Shown piece by piece: positions 1 to 7,841 of a DNA stretch of 64,000 nt (positions are counted from its first letter, which is position 1; every line of letters starts with the position of its first letter). The position numbers were made by a program, and so were the translations under genes. The DNA is taken from NCBI RefSeq assembly GCF_000170895.1, contig NZ_ABCS01000027.1, positions 37,578 through 101,577 of the forward strand. The letters are read 5' to 3'. This DNA is from Plesiocystis pacifica SIR-1. GTDB taxonomy: Bacteria; Myxococcota_A; Polyangia; Nannocystales; Nannocystaceae. The notes under the pieces were generated by a model. That model had not been told where the DNA came from, searched no databases, and worked only from the letters and a program-made list of their open reading frames with translations.

Positions 1-326
1 CAGTCGCCGCCGCCGTTTTGGCCGAAGCGGACCCAAAAGTCGTGGTCCGAGACGCCGTCCTCGTCGCGGTCGACGTGGATCCCGTAGAGCAGCTCGCCGT
101 CGTAGGTGGCGCTCCCGCCCGCGCCGGTCAGACCGGCGAAGTTGAGGGCCAGGACCAGGTTCCCGCCGCCGTCGTGCCAGGCGTAGAAGTCCGAGATGTC
201 CGCGGCCGGATCGGCGGAGGCGCTCGGCGAGTCGGTGTGGTCGGCACCGGTGGCGGTGCCGGGAACGAAGGACACCGCCAGCATGACGGCGCCCAAGCCA
301 AGGAGGGGCGTGATGGTTCGTTTCAT
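1..326 (-). CDS. DUF4331 family secreted protein (3' part beyond the left edge)
   Basis: Only the N-terminal ~108 residues are present; the gene continues past position 1. The protein opens with MKRTITPLLG and a hydrophobic signal peptide ending near GTATGA. The next stretch, ADHTDSPSASADPAADISDFY, is split here as ADHTDSPSAS then DPAADISDFYAW and is the hallmark start of DUF4331 proteins, whose function is unknown. It then reads LVLALNFAGL and a likely calcium-binding DRDEDGVSDHD. I chose the ATG at 326 because AGGA lies about 8 nt upstream; an in-frame ATG at 332 is the alternative. A promoter-like TGATCC-N18-TAGAC lies just upstream on this strand and matches one in front of the divergent ECF sigma gene, so it is probably a target of that sigma factor (inference). 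Recognition of the family is confident; the role is not known. Confidence 0.85.
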   Translation of the reverse strand, partial: MKRTITPLLGLGAVMLAVSFVPGTATGADHTDSPSASADPAADISDFYAWHDGGGNLVLALNFAGLTGAGGSATYDGELLYGIHVDRDEDGVSDHDFWVRFGQNGGGD

Positions 327-359
327 GGTCATCCTGTTCCGCGTCGTCGCGGTCGACAC

Positions 360-388
360 GTCTACGAAGCTCGCGCGCAGGCGGATCA
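360..388 (-). promoter_or_regulatory. Candidate ECF-sigma promoter of the DUF4331 gene
   Basis: On the minus strand TGATCC (388-383) is followed after exactly 18 nt by TAGAC (364-360), 34 nt from the ATG at 326. TGATCC with an 18-nt spacer and a TA-rich -10 is the kind of promoter used by RpoE/ChrR-type (ECF11) sigma factors. The same arrangement occurs upstream of the neighbouring sigma gene, which supports both. Confidence 0.6.
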
Positions 389-511
389 CCGGAGAGTTAA
401 AAAAATCGACGTGCCCGCGCGCCGGTGCCCGGCCGTGGTCAGAGGGACAGCCCCGAGGCTCGGAAACGACCCCTCCCCCACCCCGAGCCCGGTGCCAATT
501 TGGATCCCGAG

Positions 512-540
512 TGATCCATGTGCCCAAGCGACACGTAGCT
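512..540 (+). promoter_or_regulatory. Candidate autoregulatory ECF-sigma promoter
   Basis: TGATCC (512-517), an 18-nt spacer, then TAGCT (536-540) lie about 110 nt upstream of the sigma-factor ATG. Spacing and -35 sequence are identical to the divergent site at 388-360. ECF sigma/anti-sigma operons usually drive themselves from such a site. The rest of the gene-free stretch 327-648 holds no other element I can support. Confidence 0.6.
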
Positions 541-648
541 CCAGAGGTGCTCGTCCTCGCACACTCGCGCCCCTGCTCCATGGTGGTGTCCAGCACACGG
601 CAACGATCCGGGCTCGCCCGCCTCGTGCTAGCGTGGCCGACCTCTCCC

Positions 649-1197
649 ATGGACGACGCGACCTTGCTCGAGGCCATCGGCCAGCGCCGGGACACATCGG
701 CCTTCGAGGAGCTGTGCCGGCGCTACGCGACCAAGCTGCGCCGCTACGTCGCCGGCCGCGGGGTGGGCGACGCCGAGTCGATCGTGCAAGAGGTGATGCT
801 CGTGGTCTGGCGCCGGGCCGACCGCTTCGACCCCGGCCGCGCGAGCGTGGCGACCTGGCTCTACACCATCGCCCGCAACCGAGCGACGGACGCCCTGCGC
901 AAGCGCGGTCGGCCCGTGCCCGACCCCCGCGACCCGGCCTTCGTCGTCACCCAGGCCCGCACGCCAGACCCTGCGCCCGACGCCGCGACTGCCCGCCACC
1001 AACAAATCGCCGCGATTCGCTACGCGATGACCCACCTGCCCGCCGAGCAGCGCGCGCTCTTGAACCGCGTCTATATTGATGGTCAGACCATCGCCGAAGC
1101 CGCCCGCGCCATGAACGTGCCCCTGGGCACCGCCAAGTCCCGACTGCGCCTGGCCCTCGCCAGCGTGCGCACCCAGCTCTCCGTCAGCCATGGCTGA
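649..1197 (+). CDS. ECF RNA polymerase sigma factor (RpoE/ChrR-partner type)
   Basis: A 182-residue extracytoplasmic-function sigma factor. Region 2 spans about residues 6-84 (core FEELCRRYATKLRRY, then VQEVMLVVWRRADRFD and WLYTIARNRATDALR). Region 4 spans about 125-178 (HLPAEQRALLNRVYIDG, then LGTAKSRLRLAL as the -35-reading helix). I chose the ATG at 649 because the long upstream extension of the frame has no sigma homology and overlaps the promoter motif. The stop overlaps the start of the next gene by 8 bp, so the two are translationally coupled. The partner is a ChrR-type anti-sigma, which places this sigma in the group that answers singlet oxygen or photo-oxidative stress in Rhodobacter; the same signal here is inferred. 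The likely regulon includes its own operon and the divergent DUF4331 gene. Confidence 0.93.
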   Translation: MDDATLLEAIGQRRDTSAFEELCRRYATKLRRYVAGRGVGDAESIVQEVMLVVWRRADRFDPGRASVATWLYTIARNRATDALRKRGRPVPDPRDPAFVVTQARTPDPAPDAATARHQQIAAIRYAMTHLPAEQRALLNRVYIDGQTIAEAARAMNVPLGTAKSRLRLALASVRTQLSVSHG

Positions 1198-1921
1198 GTA
1201 CCACCTGCCCGATGCGATCCTGCTCGAGTACGCGACCGGCGTCGCGGACCCCGGGCACGCCTTGATCGCGGCTTGTCACCTGACCCTGTGCCCGCGCTGC
1301 CGGGCGCGGGTGGCCGAGCTCGAGGCCTTCGGCGCGGCCTTGGTGCTCGGCGACGACGAGGGGGCCCCCGCCGACCCCAGCCCCGACGCGTTCGCCGACC
1401 GGCTGCTCGCCGAGGTCTTCGACACCAGCAGCGCGGCGCAGCTCGACGCCGCGAGCGAGGCCCTCGGCTCCGACCTTGACCTCGTCGAGCCCGCCCTCGC
1501 CCTCGAGCCCCCGGAGCAGCGCCCCCGCGAGGGCGTGTTCCCCTGGCCCCTCCAGCGGGTCATCGGCCCCTTCGAGGACATCCCCTGGCGGACTCCCCTG
1601 CCCGGCCTCCAGACCTTCGACTTTCAGCTCCCCGGCGCGACCACGATCACCCGCATGACCCGGGCCCGGGCTGGCATGAAGGTCGCGCGCCACGACCACC
1701 GCGGCCTCGAGCTCGACCTCATCCTCGCGGGCGGCCTCCACGACCGCACCCGCGGCGGCGAGTTCGAGCGCGGCGACATCCAGAGCGCGAGCGAGGGCGT
1801 CACCCACTCCCTCGAGATCCTGCCCGGCGAGCCGTGCCTGATCCTGAGCGTCAACGAGGGCAACTTCGTCCCCGACGGCCTGGTCTCGCGCCTCCTCTAC
1901 CGCTACCTCGGCTGGAGCTGA
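1190..1921 (+). CDS. chrR: ChrR-type zinc anti-sigma factor with cupin lid
   Basis: A 243-residue two-domain anti-sigma factor. The N-terminal anti-sigma domain carries the zinc ligands H5, H30, C34 and C37 (CHLTLCPRC), matching the His-His-Cys-Cys site of Rhodobacter ChrR. The C-terminal cupin carries H168-x-H170-xxx-E174 and a later His at 206, matching the second metal site (H, H, E, H) needed in ChrR for release of sigma in response to singlet oxygen. All ligands of both sites are present, so it should be a working sensor. The start overlaps the sigma-factor stop by 8 bp. The stop is followed immediately by intergenic repeat R2 copy A, and the gene is convergent with polA. Confidence 0.92.
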   Translation: MAEYHLPDAILLEYATGVADPGHALIAACHLTLCPRCRARVAELEAFGAALVLGDDEGAPADPSPDAFADRLLAEVFDTSSAAQLDAASEALGSDLDLVEPALALEPPEQRPREGVFPWPLQRVIGPFEDIPWRTPLPGLQTFDFQLPGATTITRMTRARAGMKVARHDHRGLELDLILAGGLHDRTRGGEFERGDIQSASEGVTHSLEILPGEPCLILSVNEGNFVPDGLVSRLLYRYLGWS

Positions 1922-2056
1922 GTTTCTGCTTTGCCCCCACAGGCATTTGAGGACCGGGGGCGCTTCGTCGCTGTCCGCTCCTCCGCTTTGCTTGGTGGGC
2001 AATCGAGTTCGTGCCTATGAGAGGGCATCGGGTCGCCCCCGCAAGCGGGGGCGTGG
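1918..2056 (+). repeat. Intergenic repeat R2, copy A
   Basis: About 135 bp starting at the chrR stop codon. It is clearly homologous to the reverse complement of 18206-18340. Shared blocks include TTGCCCCCACAG, GGCGCTTCGTCGCT, CCGCTCCTCCGCTT, GCTTGGTGGGCAAT, AGTTCGTGCCT and a terminal palindrome. The palindrome is an 8-bp stem CGCCCCCG/CGGGGGCG with a CAAG loop at 2034-2053. TTGCCC near the start can also pair with GGGCAA in the middle. Both copies start exactly at the stop codon of the gene they follow. Confidence 0.8.
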
Positions 2057-2087
2057 ACCGACCCTCTGAGTCGAAGACTGGCTCCCG

Positions 2088-4922
2088 CTAGCCTTTGGCG
2101 TCTTCCCAGTTGGCCCCAGCGCCGCCCTCGACGAGCAGCGGCACGTCGAGGCTCGCCGACTTCTCCATGGCCGGCTTGACCAGCCCGATGAGCTCCTGAA
2201 CCTTGTCGGTCTCGCACTCGAAGATCAGCTCATCGTGGACGGTGAGCAGCATGCGGGCCCACGGCTTGTCGTCGAGCAGGCGCTCGACCTCGACCATGGC
2301 GATCTTGAGGATGTCAGCGGCGCTGCCCTGGATGGGCGTGTTGCGGGCGATGCGTTCGCCGTAGCTGCGGGCCACGGCGCCGCGCCGGCGCAGCTCGGGG
2401 ATGCGTCGGCGCCGACCGAAGATGGTCTCGGCGAAGCCGGTGTCCTTGGCGGTGTCGATGAGCGCGTTCATGTAGCTCGACACCCCGGGGATTTTTTTGA
2501 AGTAGGCCTTGATGTACTTGCCCGCCCGGCCCTGGGGGATGCCCAGCTGGCGGGCCAGGCCAAAGGCGCTCTGGCCGTAGATGACGCCAAAGTTAACGGC
2601 CTTGGCGACCCGACGCTGCTCCGAGGTGACCTCGGCCTCGGGGACCTCGAAGACCTCGGCGGCGGTGCGCCGGTGGACGTCGGCCCCGTCGGTGAAGGCC
2701 TTGACCAGGTTGGGGTCCTTGGACAGGTGGGCGAGGACCCGCAGCTCGATCTGCGAGTAGTCGAGGGTGACCAGCTGCATGCCCTCGGGGGCGACGAAGC
2801 CGCGGCGGATGCGTCGGCCCTGCTCCGTGCGGATCGGGATGTTCTGGAGGTTGGGCTCGCGGCTCGACAATCGCCCGGTCGCGGCCACGGCCTGGCGAAA
2901 GTGGGTGTGCAGCCGGCCCGTGTTTGGGTTGACCAGCTTGGGCAGGGTGTCGAGGTAGGTGTTCTTGAGCTTGGCCAGGCTGCGGTAGTCGAGGATGACC
3001 TTGACGATGGGGTCGAGCAGGCTGAGCTCCTCGAGGGTCTGGGCGTCGGTGCTGTAGCCGGTCTTGGTCTTCTTCTTGGCCGGCAAGCCGCGCTCTTCGA
3101 ACAGCAATTTGCCGAGCTGCTTGGGCGAGTTGGGGTCGACGGCGTAGCCCGCTTCTTCTTGCAGGGTCGACTTGAGCGCGTCGATCTGCCCGCCGAGCTC
3201 GTCGTTTTGGCGCTGCAGCTCGGCCTCGTCCAGGAGCACGCCGCGGCGCTCGAGCCGAGCCAGGACCCGCGCCAGGGGCAGCTCGACCTCGGCGTAGAGC
3301 TTTTGGGTCTGCTCCCCGGCGGCCTTGGCCGCCGCCACCATGTGCGGCCCCAAGGTCGCGGCCAACCCGGCGCGCTCGCCCGCCCACGGGCCCGCGACGG
3401 CCACGGCCACCTGGTCGAAGCCGACGCGCTTTTTGCCCTTGCCGACGATCGACTCCCGGTCCCCGACCAGGCGCCCGCCGATGTCCTTGGCCAGGCCCTC
3501 GAGGTTGTGGTCCGAGCGGGCCGGGTCGAGGGTGTAGGAGGCCAGCAGGGTGTCGCCGACGACGTTGCGGACCTCGACGTTCAGATCGGCCCGGGACAGC
3601 ACGACCTGCTGATCCTTGAGGGCGTGGGTGTACTTGGGCAGCTTGGCGTCGCTCAGCAGCGGGCCGACCTTGGCCAGGACCTCGCTGGGCTTCCACTGCT
3701 GGACCGCGCCGTCGCTGAGGCTGCGGTGCGCCATGGGCAGGTAGATGGGCGCGCGCTCGAGGGCGCCGGGGGCCTCGGCCTTGGCCTTGGGGATGGCCAG
3801 GGCCAGGCCGATGGGGTCGGCGCGCAGCGGGTCGTCGCCGGACAGCTCCAGCTCGAAGGCCAGGCCCTCGGCCGCCCGCGCCTGGGCCAGGAAGGCGTCG
3901 AGGGTGGCCACGCCCGCCTCGTCGGCGTTGAGCACCTCGACCGCCTCCCGATCGACCTCGAGCTCCTTGATCTTGGCGATGGTCTCGACCAGGGTCCGCG
4001 GCGCCACGCGGCGCGAGCCCCCGCCCGCGCGCACGGCCCCCGTCAGCGTCGCTTTGAACCCCAGGGGCGTGAAGAAGGCCTCCATGGTCGCCCGCTTCGG
4101 CCCCTTGTCCGCCACGTCCTCGATGGGCCGAGGCAGGTCGTAGTCGGTGCGCAGCGCGACGAGCTTGCGGCTCATGCGGGCGTCCTCGGCGTAGGTCTCG
4201 AGGTTCTCGCGCCGCTTCTTTTGCTTGATCTTATCGGTGTTGCTGAGGATGCCCTCGAGGTCCCCGTAGGTCTCGAGCAGGCTCGTGGCGGTCTTGGGCC
4301 CGATGCCCTTGACCCCCGGGATGTTGTCGGAGCTGTCCCCGGCCAGGGCCAGCAGGTCGCCGAGCTTCTCGGGCCCGACCCCGAACTTGGCCACGACCTC
4401 CGCCGGCCCGACCCGGCGGTTCTTCATCGTGTCCCACAGCCGCACGCTGCCCTCGCGGACGTCGTCGGGCCCGGCCACGAGCTGCATCAGGTCCTTGTCG
4501 CTCGACACGATGACGACCTCGAGCTTGGCCTCGACCCCGGCCTGGACGTAGCGGGCGATGAGGTCGTCGGCCTCGTAGCGCGGGTCCTCGAGCCACGGGA
4601 TGCTCAGCGCGTCGGTGGCCTCGCGGACCAGGGGGATCTGGGGCTGAAGGTCCTCCGGCGGCGGCGGTCGGTTGGCCTTGTACTCGGCGTAGAGCTCGCG
4701 CCGCCAGCCCTTGGAGCCCGAGGCGTCGAACACCGCGAGCAGGTGCTGGGGGGCGAACTCCTTGCGGATCGCCTGGACCATGCGCACGTAGCCGTGGACG
4801 GCGTTGACCGGCCGCCCGTCGGGCGCCGTCAGCATGGGCAGGGCGTGGTAGGCCCGGAACAGGAAGTTGTTGGCGTCGACGAGGAACAAGCTCCCCGCCC
4901 CACCTCGAGGTCGGCCGCTCAT
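2088..4922 (-). CDS. polA: DNA polymerase I
   Basis: A 944-residue DNA polymerase I for Okazaki fragment processing and repair. The N-terminal ~300 residues are the 5'-3' flap exonuclease (LVDANNFLFRAYHALP, EADDLIA, SSDKDLMQL, GVKGIGPKTA). The C-terminal polymerase has motif A DYSQIELR near residue 721, motif B RRVAKAVNFGVIYGQ and motif C TVHDELIFE near 895. The middle 3'-5' exonuclease domain is present but has lost its catalytic residues: the DxE of Exo I reads ELE, the Exo II NLKYD reads ALKDQ, and the Exo III YxxxD is gone. It is therefore predicted to lack proofreading, as in Taq-like enzymes. ATG at 4922. The gene is monocistronic and convergent with chrR. No promoter was identified in the 278-bp gap to the divergent protease gene. 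Confidence 0.96.
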   Translation of the reverse strand: MSGRPRGGAGSLFLVDANNFLFRAYHALPMLTAPDGRPVNAVHGYVRMVQAIRKEFAPQHLLAVFDASGSKGWRRELYAEYKANRPPPPEDLQPQIPLVREATDALSIPWLEDPRYEADDLIARYVQAGVEAKLEVVIVSSDKDLMQLVAGPDDVREGSVRLWDTMKNRRVGPAEVVAKFGVGPEKLGDLLALAGDSSDNIPGVKGIGPKTATSLLETYGDLEGILSNTDKIKQKKRRENLETYAEDARMSRKLVALRTDYDLPRPIEDVADKGPKRATMEAFFTPLGFKATLTGAVRAGGGSRRVAPRTLVETIAKIKELEVDREAVEVLNADEAGVATLDAFLAQARAAEGLAFELELSGDDPLRADPIGLALAIPKAKAEAPGALERAPIYLPMAHRSLSDGAVQQWKPSEVLAKVGPLLSDAKLPKYTHALKDQQVVLSRADLNVEVRNVVGDTLLASYTLDPARSDHNLEGLAKDIGGRLVGDRESIVGKGKKRVGFDQVAVAVAGPWAGERAGLAATLGPHMVAAAKAAGEQTQKLYAEVELPLARVLARLERRGVLLDEAELQRQNDELGGQIDALKSTLQEEAGYAVDPNSPKQLGKLLFEERGLPAKKKTKTGYSTDAQTLEELSLLDPIVKVILDYRSLAKLKNTYLDTLPKLVNPNTGRLHTHFRQAVAATGRLSSREPNLQNIPIRTEQGRRIRRGFVAPEGMQLVTLDYSQIELRVLAHLSKDPNLVKAFTDGADVHRRTAAEVFEVPEAEVTSEQRRVAKAVNFGVIYGQSAFGLARQLGIPQGRAGKYIKAYFKKIPGVSSYMNALIDTAKDTGFAETIFGRRRRIPELRRRGAVARSYGERIARNTPIQGSAADILKIAMVEVERLLDDKPWARMLLTVHDELIFECETDKVQELIGLVKPAMEKSASLDVPLLVEGGAGANWEDAKG

Positions 4923-5200
4923 CGCCGACTTGTACCATCTTGCCCTCGCAGGCGCCTTGGGCCGGGGTCGCTCCGTCAGCTCGCCCGCGATGCCAAGCTC
5001 TCGGTGAACGACGCGAAGCCCTGACGCGGCGATGCTCGGGCCGGGTCACCGCCCGCGCCTTTGCACCCGCCGCGGGGGCGGCTCACACAGCGCACGAAGT
5101 GCCTCGGGAGTTCGCACCCAAACGCAGAGCCGGCGCATGCGGGAACGCCGCATGCTAGCGTTTGCCGGCGGGTCGCGCAGGTCCGCGGAGGAGACGATAC

Positions 5201-7654
5201 GTGGCACACCTGATCCGTGGACACCGCTGGCCGAGCAACCGCATCGCCTACGACTTCACCAAGAAGCTCGAAGGCAACGCCAAGATCGTAAACAGGATCG
5301 ATGACGCGATCGAGATCCTCGAGCGCGACACGATCGCTCGCTTTGAGCGGCGCTCGACGTCGAAGAGCTCGCTGCTCTTCGACGAGTGGGATCGAGGCTT
5401 TTGCCAGAGCCCCGTGGGCCACCAGGGCAAGCGTCAGAAGATCCTGATCAGCGAGAAGGGCTGCACCACCGCCACGGTCGTCCACGAGATCGGTCACTCG
5501 ATCGGCCTGTGGCACGAGCAGCAGCGCCGCGACCGGGACGACTTCGTCACCCTCCACGAGGATCGCATCGCCTCGGGCCAAAAGCACAACTTCGCCACGA
5601 AGAAGGCCAAGCACAGCGAGCACTATGGCGTCTACGACCACGGCTCGCTGATGCACTACAAGTGCGGGACCTTTGCCAAGTCCTGGACGCGAAACTGGAC
5701 GACGGGCTGGAGCTCGCTGCGTACCTTCAGCGTCGGCGGCCAGCTCTACCTGCTGATGGTCAAGGCCCGGGGCTACAGCGGCTCGGGGCACAACGTCCAC
5801 ATCCACCGCATCAACGGGGACGGGACGATCGGCGCCGCCGTCCGCCGCTACCGCTGGAGCGAGGGCTGGACCAGCGTCGAGCCCTTCGTGGTCGGCGGCA
5901 AGCCCTTCCTGTTCCTGCTCAAGAAGCAGGGCCGCTCCGACTCGGGCTACAGCGTGCACATCCACCGGCTCGAGGGCGGCGGCAAGATCGGCGCGCGCGT
6001 GGCCGGCTACGGCTGGACCGGCGGCTGGACGAGCGCCCGCTTCTTCCGCTCTGGCAGCAAGGTGTTCCTGATCCTCGTCAAGGCCCGGGGCCAGAGCGGG
6101 GCCGGGCAAAACTTCCACGTCCACCGCATGACGGGCCAGGGCAAGGTCGGCGACAAGGTCGCTGGCTACGACTGGAGCGAGGGCTGGACCACGGTCGAGA
6201 CCTTCGTGGCCGGGGGCAAGCCCTACCTCCTTTTGCTCAAGAAAAAGGGCTACTCCAACGACGGCAAGAACGCGATCGTCCACCGCCTCGGGTCCGACGG
6301 CAAGATCGGCGCGCGCAGCTGGACGGCGCGCTGGACCGAGGGCTGGACCGCGGCCCACTTCTACGCGGGGCGCATGCTCTTGCTGCGCTCGAGCGGCAAG
6401 AGCGCCTCTGGCCACAGGGTCCACGTTCACGGGGTCAACGGCAACGGCACGATCGGCGGGAAGCGCTGGGGCGACAGCTGGAGCGCCGGCTGGACCCACG
6501 CGCTCCACTACAGCCGCGGCGGGACCGATCACATGCTGATCGCCAAGCAGCGCGAGGGGAAGTTCCAGCTGCGCGTCGTGGAGAACGGGGAGCCCCGCGA
6601 GGCGCTCAAGCTCGAGCCCGTGATGGAGTCCAAGAACCCTGAGGGGGCGACCCTCGGCGGCAACGCGCTCTCAACGACCGATCGCCGCGCGATCAACTAC
6701 GCGCTCGGCCGCAACGTGACGATCCACCGGGTGAACGGCAACGGGACGGTCGGCCACTGGGTCCGGGACTACCGCTGGACGGAGGGCTGGACGAGCCTCG
6801 CCACCTACGAGGTCGGCGGCAAGCCTTACCTGCTCATGCTCAAGCGCAGCGGCGAGAGCAACTCGGGCAACAACGTCCACGTCCACGAGCTGATGACCAG
6901 CGGCAGCGTCGGGCGGCGGGTCTACGACGCGAAGTGGACCGAAGGCTGGACCACGGCCCGAGGGTTCGAGGTCGGGGGCAAGCCTTACCTGCTCTTGATG
7001 CGCAGCAAGGGGCTGAGCGGCTCGGGCAACAACGTCCACGTCCACGAGCTGAAGGCCAACGGCGCGGTCGGCCGCCGCGTCGCCGGGGAGCGCTGGACCT
7101 CCGGCTGGACCTCGGCGGCCTTTTTCGAGGCTGGCGGCAAGACCTACCTGTTCGCGCTCAAGCGCAGCGGCACGAGCAACTCGAACCACAACGCGATCGT
7201 CCACCGCATGAACCCGAACGGCTCGATCGGCCCTCGCGTCGACGCCCGCGACTGGACCAACGGCTGGTCGACGATCGAGACCTTCGTCGCGGGGGGCAAG
7301 CCCTACCTCTTCATGCTCAAGAAGCAGGGGACGAGCGGCTCGGGCCACAACGTGATCGTCCACCGCCTCGGGACGACGGGGAAGATCGGCGCGCGGGCTT
7401 TCCAGGACCGCTGGACGGAGGGCTGGACCAGCGCCTGCTTCTACGAGATGCAAAAGAAGACCTACGTGATGCTGTTGCGCTCGCGGGGGACGGGGAACGA
7501 CGGCAACAACATGCACCTGCACAAGGTCAACGCGAGCGGCTCGATCGGGGGGATGATCGACAGCCGGCGGTGGTCGAGCGGGTGGACGGGGGTCGTCAGC
7601 TGGGTGCGCGGCGAGGCGCGCTCCTTGCTGCTCTTGAAGGCGAAGGGGCGCTGA
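5201..7654 (+). CDS. Astacin-like (M12A) metalloprotease with C-terminal WxxGW(T/S) repeats
   Basis: 817 residues. The first ~165 form an astacin-type zinc protease: H95EIGHSIGLWHE106 is the full HExxHxxGxxHE site, followed by the RDRDDFV segment typical of astacins and the Met-turn S149LMHY153. The rest is about 12 units of ~47 residues, each starting W(T/S)xGW(T/S) and containing GGKPYLLLLK, NVHVHR and G(K/T)IG. These are predicted to fold as beta-propeller or beta-trefoil-like blades, perhaps for glycan or surface binding. I chose the GTG at 5201 because GGAGGAG lies 8 nt upstream. With this start there is no signal peptide and no astacin propeptide, so either export is by a non-Sec route or the protease acts inside a cell. 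A further in-frame upstream extension (from 5162) adds only basic residues. The stop is followed by stem-loop element E1. Confidence 0.85.
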   Translation: MAHLIRGHRWPSNRIAYDFTKKLEGNAKIVNRIDDAIEILERDTIARFERRSTSKSSLLFDEWDRGFCQSPVGHQGKRQKILISEKGCTTATVVHEIGHSIGLWHEQQRRDRDDFVTLHEDRIASGQKHNFATKKAKHSEHYGVYDHGSLMHYKCGTFAKSWTRNWTTGWSSLRTFSVGGQLYLLMVKARGYSGSGHNVHIHRINGDGTIGAAVRRYRWSEGWTSVEPFVVGGKPFLFLLKKQGRSDSGYSVHIHRLEGGGKIGARVAGYGWTGGWTSARFFRSGSKVFLILVKARGQSGAGQNFHVHRMTGQGKVGDKVAGYDWSEGWTTVETFVAGGKPYLLLLKKKGYSNDGKNAIVHRLGSDGKIGARSWTARWTEGWTAAHFYAGRMLLLRSSGKSASGHRVHVHGVNGNGTIGGKRWGDSWSAGWTHALHYSRGGTDHMLIAKQREGKFQLRVVENGEPREALKLEPVMESKNPEGATLGGNALSTTDRRAINYALGRNVTIHRVNGNGTVGHWVRDYRWTEGWTSLATYEVGGKPYLLMLKRSGESNSGNNVHVHELMTSGSVGRRVYDAKWTEGWTTARGFEVGGKPYLLLMRSKGLSGSGNNVHVHELKANGAVGRRVAGERWTSGWTSAAFFEAGGKTYLFALKRSGTSNSNHNAIVHRMNPNGSIGPRVDARDWTNGWSTIETFVAGGKPYLFMLKKQGTSGSGHNVIVHRLGTTGKIGARAFQDRWTEGWTSACFYEMQKKTYVMLLRSRGTGNDGNNMHLHKVNASGSIGGMIDSRRWSSGWTGVVSWVRGEARSLLLLKAKGR

Positions 7655-7655
7655 A

Positions 7656-7824
7656 CTAGTACCGCGTGTCCGAAGTCCGTGCCGGGTTTGGGGTGGAGCT
7701 GGGACCCGAGGGCACGAAGCCGCGACGACGCTGTGGTGGACCCCACTGCGAGGAGCGGCGACACAGCCATTCGGGTTCCAGTGCCGCTCCAAACCCGGCA
7801 CGGACTTCGGACACGTGGTACTAG
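7656..7824. repeat. Stem-loop element E1 (CTAG-bounded)
   Basis: A 169-bp near-palindrome beginning and ending in CTAG. The ~58-nt arms match apart from a few changes; the outermost parts read CTAGTACCGCGTGTCCGAAG and CTAGTACCACGTGTCCGAAG when both are read inward. The tip has GCTGTGG (7730-7736) pairing with CCACTGC (7743-7749) across one conserved T-T mismatch, flanked by GCCGC/GCGGC. It lies 1 nt after the protease stop codon and 17 nt from the mscS stop codon. See E2-E4 for the family. Confidence 0.85.
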
Positions 7825-7841
7825 CGACCCGAGCCAGGGCC

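Noticed and set aside
196..648. N-terminal extension of the ECF sigma factor
   Set aside because: No sigma-factor homology and it overlaps the promoter motif; the ATG at 649 fits the family length.
2235..5024. Long plus-strand frame opposite polA
   Set aside because: Shadow of polA; the opposite strand carries all polymerase motifs.
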